Origin: Hyphomonas sp. Mor2
Lineage (GTDB): Bacteria > Pseudomonadota > Alphaproteobacteria > Caulobacterales > Hyphomonadaceae
Length of the DNA: 64,000 bases
Assembly (NCBI RefSeq): GCF_001854405.1
Contig: NZ_CP017718.1
Coordinates: forward strand, 2,914,001-2,978,000
Direction: 5' to 3'
The position numbers and the translations under genes were made by a program. This document shows, piece after piece, positions 7,424-16,083 of the stretch (its first letter is position 1; each line of letters begins with the position of its first letter). The notes beneath the pieces were generated by a model, which was given only the letters and a program-made list of their open reading frames with translations, did no database searches and was not told the origin of the DNA.

Positions 7424-9238
7424 TTAGGCGTCGTCGCCTTCATCAGCTTTTTTCTTCTTTGGAGCGGCCTTCTTTTTCGGGGCCGCCTTTTTCTTTTTCG
7501 GTGCCTCCTCAGCGTCGGCTTCGGCTTTCACCTCTTCCTCAGCTGGGGCCTCTGCTGCGTCACCCGTGGCGAGCGCTGCGCCGAGGATGTCGCCCAGAGA
7601 TGCGCCGCTGTCGGCAGACCCGTACTGTGCGACGGCTTCCTGCTCTTCCGAGATCTCCAGCGCCTTGATCGACACAGAGATGCGGCGAGATGAGCGGTCG
7701 ACCTGAGTGACCTTTGCGTCAACCTTGTCACCAACCGCGAAACGCTCCGGGCGTTGTTCACTGCGGTCGCGGGACAGGTCAGAACGACGAATGAAGGCTT
7801 TGACGGCTGGATCGCCGAACTCAACCTCGATGCCGCCAGAGGCAACTTCCGTCACCGTGCAGGTCACAATTGCGCCGCGCTTGACGCTCGCATTGTCTGC
7901 GATTGGATCGCCGCCAACTTGCTTGATGCCGAGCGAAATCCGCTCTTTCTCAGTGTCGACGTCGAGGACGCGAGCGGTCACCGTGTCACCCTTGTTGAAG
8001 GCCTGGATCGCTTCTTCGCCAGACTGTTCCCAAGAGATGTCATTGATGTGGACCATGCCGTCGAGGTCTGGGCCGAGGCCAACGAACAGACCGAACTCGG
8101 TGATCCCACGGACTTCACCTTCAATGTCGGTGCCGACCGGATGCTCAGCCATGAAGGCCGACCATGGATTGTCCTGAGTCTGCTTGAGGCCAAGCGAGAT
8201 GCGGCGCTTCTCAGAGTCAACGTCGAGGACTTCGACGAGCACTTCCTGAGACGTCGAGACGATCTTGCCAGGGTGAACGTTTTTCTTGGTCCAGCTCATT
8301 TCAGAGACGTGGATCAGACCTTCAACACCGTCTTCCAGTTCAACAAAGGCACCATAATCGGTGATGTTGGTGACCTGGCCAGACATGCGCGTGCCGACGG
8401 TGTACTTGGCTTCGATATCGTCCCAAGGATCGCTTTCCAGCTGTTTCATGCCGAGGCTGATACGCTGGGTCTCTGGGTTGATCTTGATGATCTGAACTTT
8501 GACCGTGTCGCCAACATTGACGACCTGGCTTGGGTGATTGACCCGCTTCCAGCTCATGTCAGTCACGTGCAGGAGGCCATCAATGCCGCCAAGGTCAACG
8601 AACGCACCGTAATCGGTGATGTTCTTGACGACGCCCTCGCGGGTATCGCCTTCATTCATATCGCCAACGATCTCAGCGCGCTGTTCGGCGCGGCTCTCTT
8701 CAAGGATGGCGCGGCGAGAGACAACAACGTTGCCGCGGGCGCGGTCCATTTTGAGGATGGCGAAAGGCTGAACTTCGTTCATCAGCGGGCCAACATCGCG
8801 CACCGGGCGGATATCGACTTGCGAGCCAGGCAGGAAGGCATTGACGCCGCCAAGATCGACGGTGAAGCCACCTTTGACGCGGCCAACAATCGCGCCTTTG
8901 ACAGGCTCTTCCTTGTTGTAATTGTCTTCGAGGCGAATCCAGCTTTCTTCGCGGCGAGCCTTGTCGCGCGACAGAACGGCTTCGCCCATCAGGTTTTCGA
9001 TCCGGTCGAGGTAAACTTCGACAATATCGCCAGCTTCAGGCTGCTTTTCCTCAAGCAGGAATTCTTTTGCTGCAACACGGCCTTCGGTTTTCAGGCCAAC
9101 GTCGAGCACGAGAAAGTCGCCATTATTGGAAATGACGGTGGCTGGAACAACCTTGCCCTCTTGCAGGGTGGAAGCACCAGCGCTTTCCTCGAACATGGAG
9201 GCAAAATCCTCAGTCGAGGGGTTCATTGATTCAGTCAT
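7424..9238 (-). CDS. rpsA: 30S ribosomal protein S1
   Basis: Large mRNA-binding ribosomal protein needed for initiation on weak leaders. Six S1 (OB-fold) repeats are visible across about residues 27-520, with recurring patterns such as ITDYGAFVDLGGIDGLLHVTDMSW and RISLGMKQ. 604 residues, longer than common alphaproteobacterial S1 because of an acidic then Lys/Ala/Pro-rich tail with KKKKAAPKKKAAPKKKK-type repeats from about residue 570. cmk lies upstream and ihfB downstream, as usual. Confidence 0.97.
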   Translation of the reverse strand: MTESMNPSTEDFASMFEESAGASTLQEGKVVPATVISNNGDFLVLDVGLKTEGRVAAKEFLLEEKQPEAGDIVEVYLDRIENLMGEAVLSRDKARREESWIRLEDNYNKEEPVKGAIVGRVKGGFTVDLGGVNAFLPGSQVDIRPVRDVGPLMNEVQPFAILKMDRARGNVVVSRRAILEESRAEQRAEIVGDMNEGDTREGVVKNITDYGAFVDLGGIDGLLHVTDMSWKRVNHPSQVVNVGDTVKVQIIKINPETQRISLGMKQLESDPWDDIEAKYTVGTRMSGQVTNITDYGAFVELEDGVEGLIHVSEMSWTKKNVHPGKIVSTSQEVLVEVLDVDSEKRRISLGLKQTQDNPWSAFMAEHPVGTDIEGEVRGITEFGLFVGLGPDLDGMVHINDISWEQSGEEAIQAFNKGDTVTARVLDVDTEKERISLGIKQVGGDPIADNASVKRGAIVTCTVTEVASGGIEVEFGDPAVKAFIRRSDLSRDRSEQRPERFAVGDKVDAKVTQVDRSSRRISVSIKALEISEEQEAVAQYGSADSGASLGDILGAALATGDAAEAPAEEEVKAEADAEEAPKKKKAAPKKKAAPKKKKADEGDDA

Positions 9239-9351
9239 GGGGTCTCCAGTAACGCAGCAAATACGGGGCTCACCGCCAGATGCACCATGCCTCTGGTCAG
9301 ACGTCGCTGCGATGTCAGGGATAAGCTTGCGAGAGCTTTTAGATTTGGGCC

Positions 9352-9999
9352 TTACGGCTCAGAGCTCTCAGATTTTTGGGCAATGATGGTATCCACCGCT
9401 GCCCGCGCTTTATCCACAGCCGCGTCTATAGTCAGGTGAGTGGTATCGATCAAGACTGAATCTGCGGCTGCAATCATCGGCGCATCGGCGCGATCGCGAT
9501 CACGTTCGTCACGTTCCTTGAGCTGCGCGATCATGTCCTCCAGAGTCAGGCTTTCCCCCTTCTCCGTCAGCTCTTTCCAGCGCCGGGTGGCGCGGGCCTC
9601 AATCGAGGCATCAACCCAGAGTTTCACATCCGCATGCGGGCAGACGACGGTTCCGATATCGCGGCCATCCAGGACGGCGCCCTTGGGTTGATGCGCGAAG
9701 GCGCGCTGAAGGTCCAGCAAGGCTGCGCGCACGGCTGGAACAGCGGCAACTCTTGAAGCGGCTTGTCCGGCTTCCGCCGTCCGCAACTGATCTTCGTCAT
9801 AGTCGTTGAGATCGAGGCTGAGCGCCACTTCGGCAAGCGCGTCTGGATCGTCAAAATCGACGTGCTTGTTCAGCGCCGCCACTCCGGTGGCCCGGTACAG
9901 GCGACCGGTGTCCATATGCGCCAGGCCAAACCAGCGCGCCAGGCGTCTGGCGATGGTGCCTTTTCCAGAGGCGAGCGTGCCGTCAATTGCGATAATCAT
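9352..9999 (-). CDS. cmk: Cytidylate kinase
   Basis: Phosphorylates CMP and dCMP. P-loop GTLASGKGTIARRLA near residues 7-21 (the usual GPAASGKGT is altered to GTLASGKGT), DTGRLYR for nucleotide binding, and LDGRDIGTVV are clear. 215 residues. In many alphaproteobacteria the order is aroA-cmk-rpsA-ihfB; here a peptidase gene lies between aroA and cmk. Confidence 0.95.
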   Translation of the reverse strand: MIIAIDGTLASGKGTIARRLARWFGLAHMDTGRLYRATGVAALNKHVDFDDPDALAEVALSLDLNDYDEDQLRTAEAGQAASRVAAVPAVRAALLDLQRAFAHQPKGAVLDGRDIGTVVCPHADVKLWVDASIEARATRRWKELTEKGESLTLEDMIAQLKERDERDRDRADAPMIAAADSVLIDTTHLTIDAAVDKARAAVDTIIAQKSESSEP

Positions 10000-10114
10000 G
10001 GCAGCGGCGATGCGGGATCACGGCCCGGAAGTCAACGCTTATACCTGCGCATAAAGGAACCACCGCCCGAATGATCGAGCGGCGGTCCCGGTTTGGTATG
10101 TACGAGCGTGAGTC

Positions 10115-12223
10115 TTACTCTTCGACCTCTTCCTCAGGCATCGCGGCGACCGCATCAGCTACGCCCGGAACATAGTCAGCGCCGTGCAGGACCTGAACAG
10201 ACGACCCGTCAAACGCAGACCCGATCGGCTCCGTCTGGCCGCCCAGGCATCCGGCCAGGAAGCCCTCCATGACCGAATAGAAGGCGAGACGATTCTCTGG
10301 CCGCGCAAATCCATGGCCTTCATCCGGGAAGTTCACATAGGTTACCGGCAGGCCTTTCTCGGCCATCACTTCCACCAATTGGTCAGATTCAAGCTTGGTC
10401 ACGCGTGGATCGTTCTCACCCTGACCGATGAGCAGTGGCACAGAGATATTGTCCACCTTGGTGATGGCGGAACGGGCCAGCATGTCGGCTCGATCGTCTT
10501 CATTGGCCGGGTCGCCGACATACTTGAACCAGGTGCCTTCGAGGAACGGCTTCCAGTATTCCGGGAAACTCTCAACCAGGGTGACCAGGCTCGACGGACC
10601 GACAATGTCGACGCCGCAGGCAAACGTATCTGGCGTGAAGGTCACACCGATCAGCGTGGCATAACCGCCATAGGATCCACCGGCGATGGCAACCTTGTCT
10701 TCCTGCGCAATGCCTTCCGCCACGGCCCATTCAACGCTGTCGATCAGATCGTCATGCATCTTGCCGGCAAATTCCTTGACCGCCGCATTGACGAAATTTT
10801 TCCCGAAGCCGGTTGAGCCGCGATAATTGACCGACAGCACAGCATAGCCGCGATTGGCCATCCACTGGTGCCAGCCATTATAGCCATAATTATCCCGCGC
10901 CCAGGGACCGCCATGCACGGCGAGCACCATCGGAACCGGCGCTTCCGGACGTCCATCGCCATCTGCGTCAGAGCCCGGGGGCAAGGTCAGATACGAGACC
11001 AGCGTCAAGCCATCGCGGGACGGAATTTCCAGCGGATGCATGGGCTGCAGCGGCGCGTCTGCGAGTTCCGGACGCGTCGCGAACATCTTGGTCAGTGCGT
11101 CATTCTCACGATCATAGACATAGTACACGCCAGGCGCTTCGGCCGACTCTGAATAGACGATCGCTTTGGTGAGGTCGTCGGTCGAGGCGAGAATTTGCAG
11201 ATCGCCGCTCAACTCACCTTTCAGGAAGGTGAGATCTTCAGCGGTCTCGTCAGTCAATGGCGTCCATTCGCTGCGCAGATAGTCGGTGGCATAGGCCAGC
11301 AATTCATACGTTTCCGGATGGATCAGCACATTGCTGATATCGGCTTTGTCGTTTTCTGCGAGAACCTCGACACTGCCATCTTCCGCGCTGATCTTCACCA
11401 GAGCCGCCGTATCGCGGCCGCGGCTGTCGACCGCATACATATGCGTATTGTCCTTGTTGAACCCGAACGTGTTCGTCGTCAGGAAGTCTTCCGCCGGGAT
11501 CGACATCAGGACATTGCCGTCCATATCGACAATGTCGGAACCGCCGCCGGCGGTCTGGACCAGGCCAAAGCGCGGGGTGAGATTATTGTCGATGACCCAG
11601 CCCGCATAGCCGGGGTTTTCCTTGACCAGTTCACGTTCTCCAGTGGAGGCGTCGACCAGATACAGGTCGAAGATTTGCGGATTGCGCTCATTCAGACCGA
11701 CCAGGATATGGTCCGGTTTTTCAGCCGAGACGCCCTGGATGGTGGCGCGAACCCCTTCGTCCACGGGTGTGAGGTCTTTGACTTCACCTGTGGCCACGTT
11801 CGACGCAAAGACATGGAAATTCTCGTTCCCGCCATCATCCTGCGTGTAGTAGACGTATTGGGAGTTCGGGGCCCAGAAGTGCCCGCGAATGCCGCGATAG
11901 GTGTCATTGGTGATGGCTTTCGCGGCGCTTGGATCATCGGCTGGGGCGACCCAGACATTGAGCACACCATCCACAGGTGCGATCCAGCTGATATAGGCGC
12001 CATCCGGGCTGATCCGGCCTTGTGTTCGTTCCGGATTTCCGAAAATCGCCGAACGATCAATGATCGGGGCAGGGTCTGCGACGACCGCCTCGACGGCGGC
12101 TTCAACCACCTCAATCGCCTCAGTAATGCTGGCATCCGTGTCCGTCGTTTCGGTCTCAGGCGCCAGAGTGGTGCAGGCTCCGAGCGCCAGCGCGCTCGCC
12201 CCCATAATCAAGGTCAGTCGCAT
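10115..12223 (-). CDS. S9 family prolyl oligopeptidase-like lipoprotein peptidase
   Basis: Serine peptidase with a beta-propeller N-terminal part (about residues 50-420) and an alpha/beta-hydrolase C-terminal part. Catalytic triad segments: GGSYGGYATL (Ser), GENDPRVTK (Asp) and DEGHGFARPEN (His). The start chosen, ATG at 12223, gives MRLTLIMGASALALGACTT with lipobox LGAC, so it is exported and lipid-anchored; AAGGGAA stands 8 bases before it. The longer frame to 12283 adds an unlikely 20 residues. It interrupts the usual aroA-cmk pairing. Confidence 0.88.
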   Translation of the reverse strand: MRLTLIMGASALALGACTTLAPETETTDTDASITEAIEVVEAAVEAVVADPAPIIDRSAIFGNPERTQGRISPDGAYISWIAPVDGVLNVWVAPADDPSAAKAITNDTYRGIRGHFWAPNSQYVYYTQDDGGNENFHVFASNVATGEVKDLTPVDEGVRATIQGVSAEKPDHILVGLNERNPQIFDLYLVDASTGERELVKENPGYAGWVIDNNLTPRFGLVQTAGGGSDIVDMDGNVLMSIPAEDFLTTNTFGFNKDNTHMYAVDSRGRDTAALVKISAEDGSVEVLAENDKADISNVLIHPETYELLAYATDYLRSEWTPLTDETAEDLTFLKGELSGDLQILASTDDLTKAIVYSESAEAPGVYYVYDRENDALTKMFATRPELADAPLQPMHPLEIPSRDGLTLVSYLTLPPGSDADGDGRPEAPVPMVLAVHGGPWARDNYGYNGWHQWMANRGYAVLSVNYRGSTGFGKNFVNAAVKEFAGKMHDDLIDSVEWAVAEGIAQEDKVAIAGGSYGGYATLIGVTFTPDTFACGVDIVGPSSLVTLVESFPEYWKPFLEGTWFKYVGDPANEDDRADMLARSAITKVDNISVPLLIGQGENDPRVTKLESDQLVEVMAEKGLPVTYVNFPDEGHGFARPENRLAFYSVMEGFLAGCLGGQTEPIGSAFDGSSVQVLHGADYVPGVADAVAAMPEEEVEE

Positions 12224-12308
12224 GAATTCGTTCCCTTTTCTGCTTATCGAAAATCGATATATACAAAATGGTTGGGAATGCAAGCGTTATAGTTAATGAA
12301 TCGCAAAC

Positions 12309-13628
12309 TCACCCGGACCGCAGGTCTGCGCCGAGCGCGGACATGTGGTCCATGAAGTCCGGATAGCTGGTTGCGATCATGCTGGGATCGTCGATCGAAA
12401 CCGGCTTTTGGCTGGCCGTGCCCATGACAAGCGCGCTCATTGCGATGCGGTGGTCATGATGCGTTTCGACCAGGCCGCCACCGGGGATTGCGCCGTTGCA
12501 GCCCTGGACGATAAAGCCGTCCTTGGTCTCTTCAACCTCGACGCCATTCACGCGCAGCATGTTCACAACCGCCGAAATCCGATCGCTTTCCTTCACGCGC
12601 AGCTCCTCAGCGCCCTTGACCACGGTGACGCCTGCAGCGTGGGCGGCGAGCACGGCCAGGATCGGAAACTCGTCAATCATACTCGGGACCAGCTCGACCG
12701 GGATCTCCGTGCCTTTCAGATCAGCGCTCTCAAAGCTCATATCGATCAGCCGCTCGCCAGCTGCCTCGCCGACATCCTCAGCGCCGACATGCGCGCCCAT
12801 CAGGGCTGCAGCACGATAAAAGCCATCGCGCGTTTCGTTTGACATCATACCTTCGACAAGGACACCACCGTGACCTGATATCATGGCCGCCGCAGCGAGG
12901 AAGGCGGCTGAGCTCGGGTCACCCGGCACGATGGTCTCTTGTGCGTGCAGGGATTGCCCGCCTTTGATCGAGACCAGGTTTGCAGTGCCGTCAGGACGGC
13001 TCGTCACGTCAGCGCCAAAGCCGCGCAGCATGCGTTCGGAATGGTCACGCGTCAGGCGCCTTTCCCGCACAAAGGTCTCGCCTTCTGCATTGAGTCCCGC
13101 CAGCAGGATGCAGGATTTTACCTGCGCAGACGCGTGCGGAGGCTCATAACTGATCGCGCGGAGGTCGCTGCGCCCGCGCAAGGTCAGCGGCAGGGTTTTG
13201 CCTTCGCTGGCGTCATAAGCGACGCCCATTTGCGCCAACGGATCGAGGACGCGGCCCATGGGCCGGCCAGACAGGCTGGCATCGCCGACAAAGCGCGCTT
13301 CGATAGGATACCCGGCAACCACGCCGAGCATCAGCCGCGAGCCGGTGCCGGAATTGCCGAAATCCAAGTCGATGCTCGGCGTTCTTAGTCCGGCTGTGCC
13401 GACTCCGGTGACGCGCCAGGCGCCGTCGCCGAGACGCTCGACATCGGCGCCAAGCGCCGCCATGACCCGACCTGTGTTCAATACATCTTCGCCTTCGAGC
13501 AGGCCGGAAATTTCAGAAGTCCCGGTTGCCAGACCACCGAGAATAAGCGCGCGATGCGAGCACGACTTGTCGCCAGGCGCACGCAGGGTTCCGGTGATCT
13601 TTGCCACCGGATGGGAAGTCCACATCAT
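12309..13628 (-). CDS. aroA: 3-phosphoshikimate 1-carboxyvinyltransferase (EPSP synthase)
   Basis: Joins shikimate-3-phosphate and PEP in the chorismate pathway. APGDKSCSHRALILGG near residue 16, FGNSGTGSRLMLG, GRPMGRVLDPL, SAQVKSCILLAGLN and GDPSSAAF place it in the class II group found in alphaproteobacteria, but with Gly in the NSGT segment rather than Ala. Start ATG at 13628 follows AAGGA by 9 bases; the longer frame to 13682 lacks a ribosome site. Divergent from the TIGR02300 gene. Confidence 0.94.
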   Translation of the reverse strand: MMWTSHPVAKITGTLRAPGDKSCSHRALILGGLATGTSEISGLLEGEDVLNTGRVMAALGADVERLGDGAWRVTGVGTAGLRTPSIDLDFGNSGTGSRLMLGVVAGYPIEARFVGDASLSGRPMGRVLDPLAQMGVAYDASEGKTLPLTLRGRSDLRAISYEPPHASAQVKSCILLAGLNAEGETFVRERRLTRDHSERMLRGFGADVTSRPDGTANLVSIKGGQSLHAQETIVPGDPSSAAFLAAAAMISGHGGVLVEGMMSNETRDGFYRAAALMGAHVGAEDVGEAAGERLIDMSFESADLKGTEIPVELVPSMIDEFPILAVLAAHAAGVTVVKGAEELRVKESDRISAVVNMLRVNGVEVEETKDGFIVQGCNGAIPGGGLVETHHDHRIAMSALVMGTASQKPVSIDDPSMIATSYPDFMDHMSALGADLRSG

Positions 13629-13734
13629 TTTTGTGGGTCCTTGAGTTACAGTACCTCGCGAAAAGCGCTTTGACAGGCGCAAACGTTTCTGGCAAGCGCG
13701 CGGGCAACGAATTTCTCACCGATGGATGAAAAAC

Positions 13735-14262
13735 ATGGCTGATCCGGAACTGGGCACCAAACAGGTTTGCCCGAGCTGCGAGGCAAAATTCTACGATCTG
13801 AACAAGCGCCCGGCGACCTGTCCGAAATGCGGACACTCTTTCGACCCAGCGGACGAATCCGCCCAGGCGACAAAAACCAAAGTCCGCACCGCGGCGGCCA
13901 AGGAAGCCGTGCCAGAGGATGAGGACGAGGAGCTGGAAGAAGAAGAGGCTGCGAAAGCGGCTGCTGCGGCTTCGGATGATGACGAAGACGAAGGCACTGA
14001 AGACGAAGCCAAGGAACTGGGCGGTGACGAGGATGAAGTGGTCCTCGATATGTCCGGCGGCGACGATGACGACGAAGCGCCCGGCAAGATGCCAGCGGGC
14101 TTCAGCGAAGACGGCGTTGATTCAGATGATGATGAGGATGATGGCGACGATATCGACCTTGACGAAGAGTTCGATCTCGGCGGCGACATTGATCTCGACG
14201 ATAATAATGAACTCGGCGAACCTGACGCCGACGACATTGAGCCGGAAGGCGATGATAAATAG
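13735..14262 (+). CDS. TIGR02300 family protein (zinc ribbon plus acidic tail)
   Basis: Small conserved alphaproteobacterial protein of unknown function. The N-terminus has ELGTKQVCPSCEAKFYDLNK and CPKCGHSFDP, so the CxxC...CxxC zinc knuckle is complete here. From about residue 60 to the end it is dominated by Asp and Glu, in places runs of DDDEDE, and is surely disordered. ATG at 13735 matches family members (MxxPELGTK); an ATG at 13726 adds three residues. It is followed at once by a tRNA-Ala gene, a common pairing. Confidence 0.88.
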   Translation: MADPELGTKQVCPSCEAKFYDLNKRPATCPKCGHSFDPADESAQATKTKVRTAAAKEAVPEDEDEELEEEEAAKAAAAASDDDEDEGTEDEAKELGGDEDEVVLDMSGGDDDDEAPGKMPAGFSEDGVDSDDDEDDGDDIDLDEEFDLGGDIDLDDNNELGEPDADDIEPEGDDK

Positions 14263-14310
14263 GGCTTGATTGCTCGGGCGGGAAACTCTATTCCCGCCTT
14301 TCCCGCAGAT

Positions 14311-14388
<78 letters not shown>

Positions 14389-14410
14389 CCTTTCCGGTTT
14401 GCGCAGCAAA

Positions 14411-14435
14411 ATTTTTGATCCGGTGGATCAAAAAT
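14411..14435. repeat. Palindromic hairpin between tRNA-Ala and the TetR gene
   Basis: ATTTTTGATCC and GGATCAAAAAT form an 11-base perfect stem over the 3-base loop GGT. Symmetric A and T runs make it usable as a two-way terminator for the tRNA and the convergent TetR gene. A second short hairpin AGCCC TTT GGGCT follows at 14471-14483. The rest of 14387-14531 holds no gene I can see. Confidence 0.6.
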
Positions 14436-14531
14436 AGGAAATGAATGCTTGAGCGACAGCGAAAGCGCGAAGCCCTTTGGGCTACGCGTGGCGCAGCCAT
14501 GGGGACGACCAAAATGAAGCGTGCCTGTTTC

Positions 14532-15110
14532 CTACGGCCGCATCCCCTCAAATAGAGCATCTATCGACAGAGCCAGCGTCGGCACGGAATCTCGTCCGGT
14601 GCGCAAGTCGTACAGCCCCGCTTCTGCAACCAACGCGTTGAGAAACGCCGCGATGAGCTTCGGATCTGCGGCGCTGAGTTCGCCAGCCTCAATCGCTTCT
14701 GACAGCAATGCTTCGATCCGATGAAGACTGTTGCGGTCTTCGATTTCTTTCGCCTTGCGAGCGCCTAGCGCCGCCGGACCAATCTCGAAGATGATCTTTG
14801 AGACATCCGGCGCGCGCACTTCGCGGGTCCAGTCGAGGCAGGCGGCGCGCAGTCGTTTAAGGGGCGGCGCGGTCGGATCGGTCCGGGTCATCACGCGCTC
14901 GATCGTCGACCGGGACTCATGTTCAAACAGAGCCTCGATGATTTCTTCCTTGCTCGAAAAGTGATGATAGAGCGCGCCCTTGGAGAGACCGGTCTGATCC
15001 AGAACATGCTTGACGGTTGTCGCAGCATACCCGCGTTCGAGGAACGAATTGCGGAATGCGTTCAGCAATTTCAGTCGGGTCTCGTCGGAGCGCTGTTTCT
15101 GTGTGGCCAT
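14532..15110 (-). CDS. TetR/AcrR family transcriptional regulator
   Basis: N-terminal helix-turn-helix with TTVKHVLDQTGLSKGALYHHFSSKEEIIEAL (about residues 30-60), the classic TetR DNA-binding block, and an all-helical ligand domain behind. Start ATG at 15110 gives MATQKQRSDETR; the frame to 15149 runs into the operator region. Divergent from a SnoaL-like gene with a 17-base palindrome between them, so it most likely represses itself and that neighbour. 192 residues, normal. Ligand unknown. Confidence 0.9.
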   Translation of the reverse strand: MATQKQRSDETRLKLLNAFRNSFLERGYAATTVKHVLDQTGLSKGALYHHFSSKEEIIEALFEHESRSTIERVMTRTDPTAPPLKRLRAACLDWTREVRAPDVSKIIFEIGPAALGARKAKEIEDRNSLHRIEALLSEAIEAGELSAADPKLIAAFLNALVAEAGLYDLRTGRDSVPTLALSIDALFEGMRP

Positions 15111-15147
15111 GATTCCCGCTTTACAGGTCGTCGACTCTCTTGTAAAC

Positions 15148-15164
15148 AAACCGTCGGTCGGTTT
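15148..15164. promoter_or_regulatory. Candidate TetR operator
   Basis: AAACCG-TCGGT-CGGTTT: perfect 6-base half-sites around a 5-base spacer, placed between the divergent TetR and SnoaL-like genes, 38 bases from the TetR start. Its size and ACCG/CGGT core fit operators of many autoregulated TetR proteins. Confidence 0.7.
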
Positions 15165-15193
15165 TTAAATTATGCAAGACAAGGAGGCCCGTT

Positions 15194-15559
15194 ATGACGG
15201 CTTATATGGACAATCTCGAAAAGATGATGGCGGTCTGGAATACCGAAGATGCCGCTGAACAGCGCGCTTTGGTGGAGGCGTCGATGGAACACAACGTTCA
15301 TTTCGTCGATCCCAATCACAATATTATTGGCCGCGATGCCTTCCTGAAAATGGTCGAGCTGGTGCAGAGCCAGATCCCCGGCGCGGTTTATTCGCGGGCC
15401 AGCGAGGTCGATATCCAGAACAATTTCTGTCGCTATCACTGGGCCATTCACCTGGATGGCAAGCTGATCATGCCGGGCTTTGATGTCACCGAGGTCAATG
15501 ATGCGGGAAAGATCGTCAAAGTGATCGGCTTTTTCCAGCTATTGGAGCGATCTGATTAG
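15194..15559 (+). CDS. SnoaL-like / NTF2-fold protein
   Basis: 121 residues with the cone-shaped NTF2-like pattern: N-terminal helix MDNLEKMMAVWNTED, EHNVHFVDPNHNIIGRDAFLKMV, then beta strands including YHWAIHLDGKLIMPGFDVTEV and KIVKVIGFF. Such proteins are polyketide cyclases, isomerases or small-molecule binders; nothing here decides which. AAGGAGGCCCGTT precedes the ATG, a strong ribosome site. Likely controlled by the divergent TetR. Confidence 0.8.
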   Translation: MTAYMDNLEKMMAVWNTEDAAEQRALVEASMEHNVHFVDPNHNIIGRDAFLKMVELVQSQIPGAVYSRASEVDIQNNFCRYHWAIHLDGKLIMPGFDVTEVNDAGKIVKVIGFFQLLERSD

Positions 15560-15634
15560 GCGTTCGCGTGAATCCGCGCCTGAAATCGTGTCATCTGTTC
15601 AGATTTCTTAACAACTGAATGTGAATATGGTCGC

Positions 15635-15664
15635 CTTGAAGGTGACAAGGTCGAAACCTAGATT
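15635..15664 (+). promoter_or_regulatory. Heat-shock sigma-32 type promoter before the DUF1150 gene
   Basis: CTTGAA at 15635-15640 and CCTAGATT at 15657-15664 match the alphaproteobacterial RpoH pattern CTTG-N17/18-CYTATNT with 18 bases after CTTG; the -10 has one mismatch. The leader to the ATG at 15760 is about 90 bases with a CCTCCGGAGG palindrome. Confidence 0.55.
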
Positions 15665-15759
15665 CAACCTGAAACCGAACCTCTATCGGCGGGGCTGCCA
15701 TGATGGGGCCTCCGGAGGAAAAGGTGTTCTGGTCCTGTCTGAAACGGAAGGAGTAGACC

Positions 15760-16002
15760 ATGACTGACATGACGAAACTGACCGCTGAGACGCCCGATTT
15801 CAGCCGATTTGTCTATTTTCGCGAGATCAATGAACGCGAACTCGCTGAATTACCGCCTGAGGCACTGCGCTCCATCGATGACGTTGATAATCTCGTCGTC
15901 GTGACCAATGGCGAAGGCCAGAAGCTGGCCATTATCGAAGGCCTGGAAGCGGCTGAAGCGGCCGCCGAAGCTTACAAGCTGGAAGCTGTGAGCCTGCATT
16001 AA
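15760..16002 (+). CDS. DUF1150 family small protein
   Basis: 80 residues with the DUF1150 layout: VYFREINERELAELP, a central VVVTNGEGQKLAIIEG and the ending LEAVSLH. Function unknown; in many alphaproteobacteria it is found beside Hsp20 small heat-shock genes. No hsp20 is nearby here, but the promoter upstream looks heat-shock type, which fits the association. GAAGGAGTAGACC precedes the ATG. Confidence 0.85.
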   Translation: MTDMTKLTAETPDFSRFVYFREINERELAELPPEALRSIDDVDNLVVVTNGEGQKLAIIEGLEAAEAAAEAYKLEAVSLH

Positions 16003-16083
16003 TTTTTGGGTTAAACCCCACGTCATTTCCGCCGACGCCTGCGCAGGCAGGTGTCTCCGGATGTGGTGGTTTCCCAAATTTCC

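Noticed and set aside
7754-9229. Long plus-strand open frame (491 codons) opposite rpsA
   Set aside because: It mirrors rpsA in the antisense frame; high GC third positions keep it open and its translation shows no family resemblance.
11195-12292. Plus-strand frame of 365 codons opposite the S9 peptidase
   Set aside because: Antisense shadow of a gene with a full catalytic triad.
15999-16014. TTAA-TTTTTGGG-TTAA as a CtrA box
   Set aside because: Eight-base spacer rather than seven, and it lies between convergent genes.
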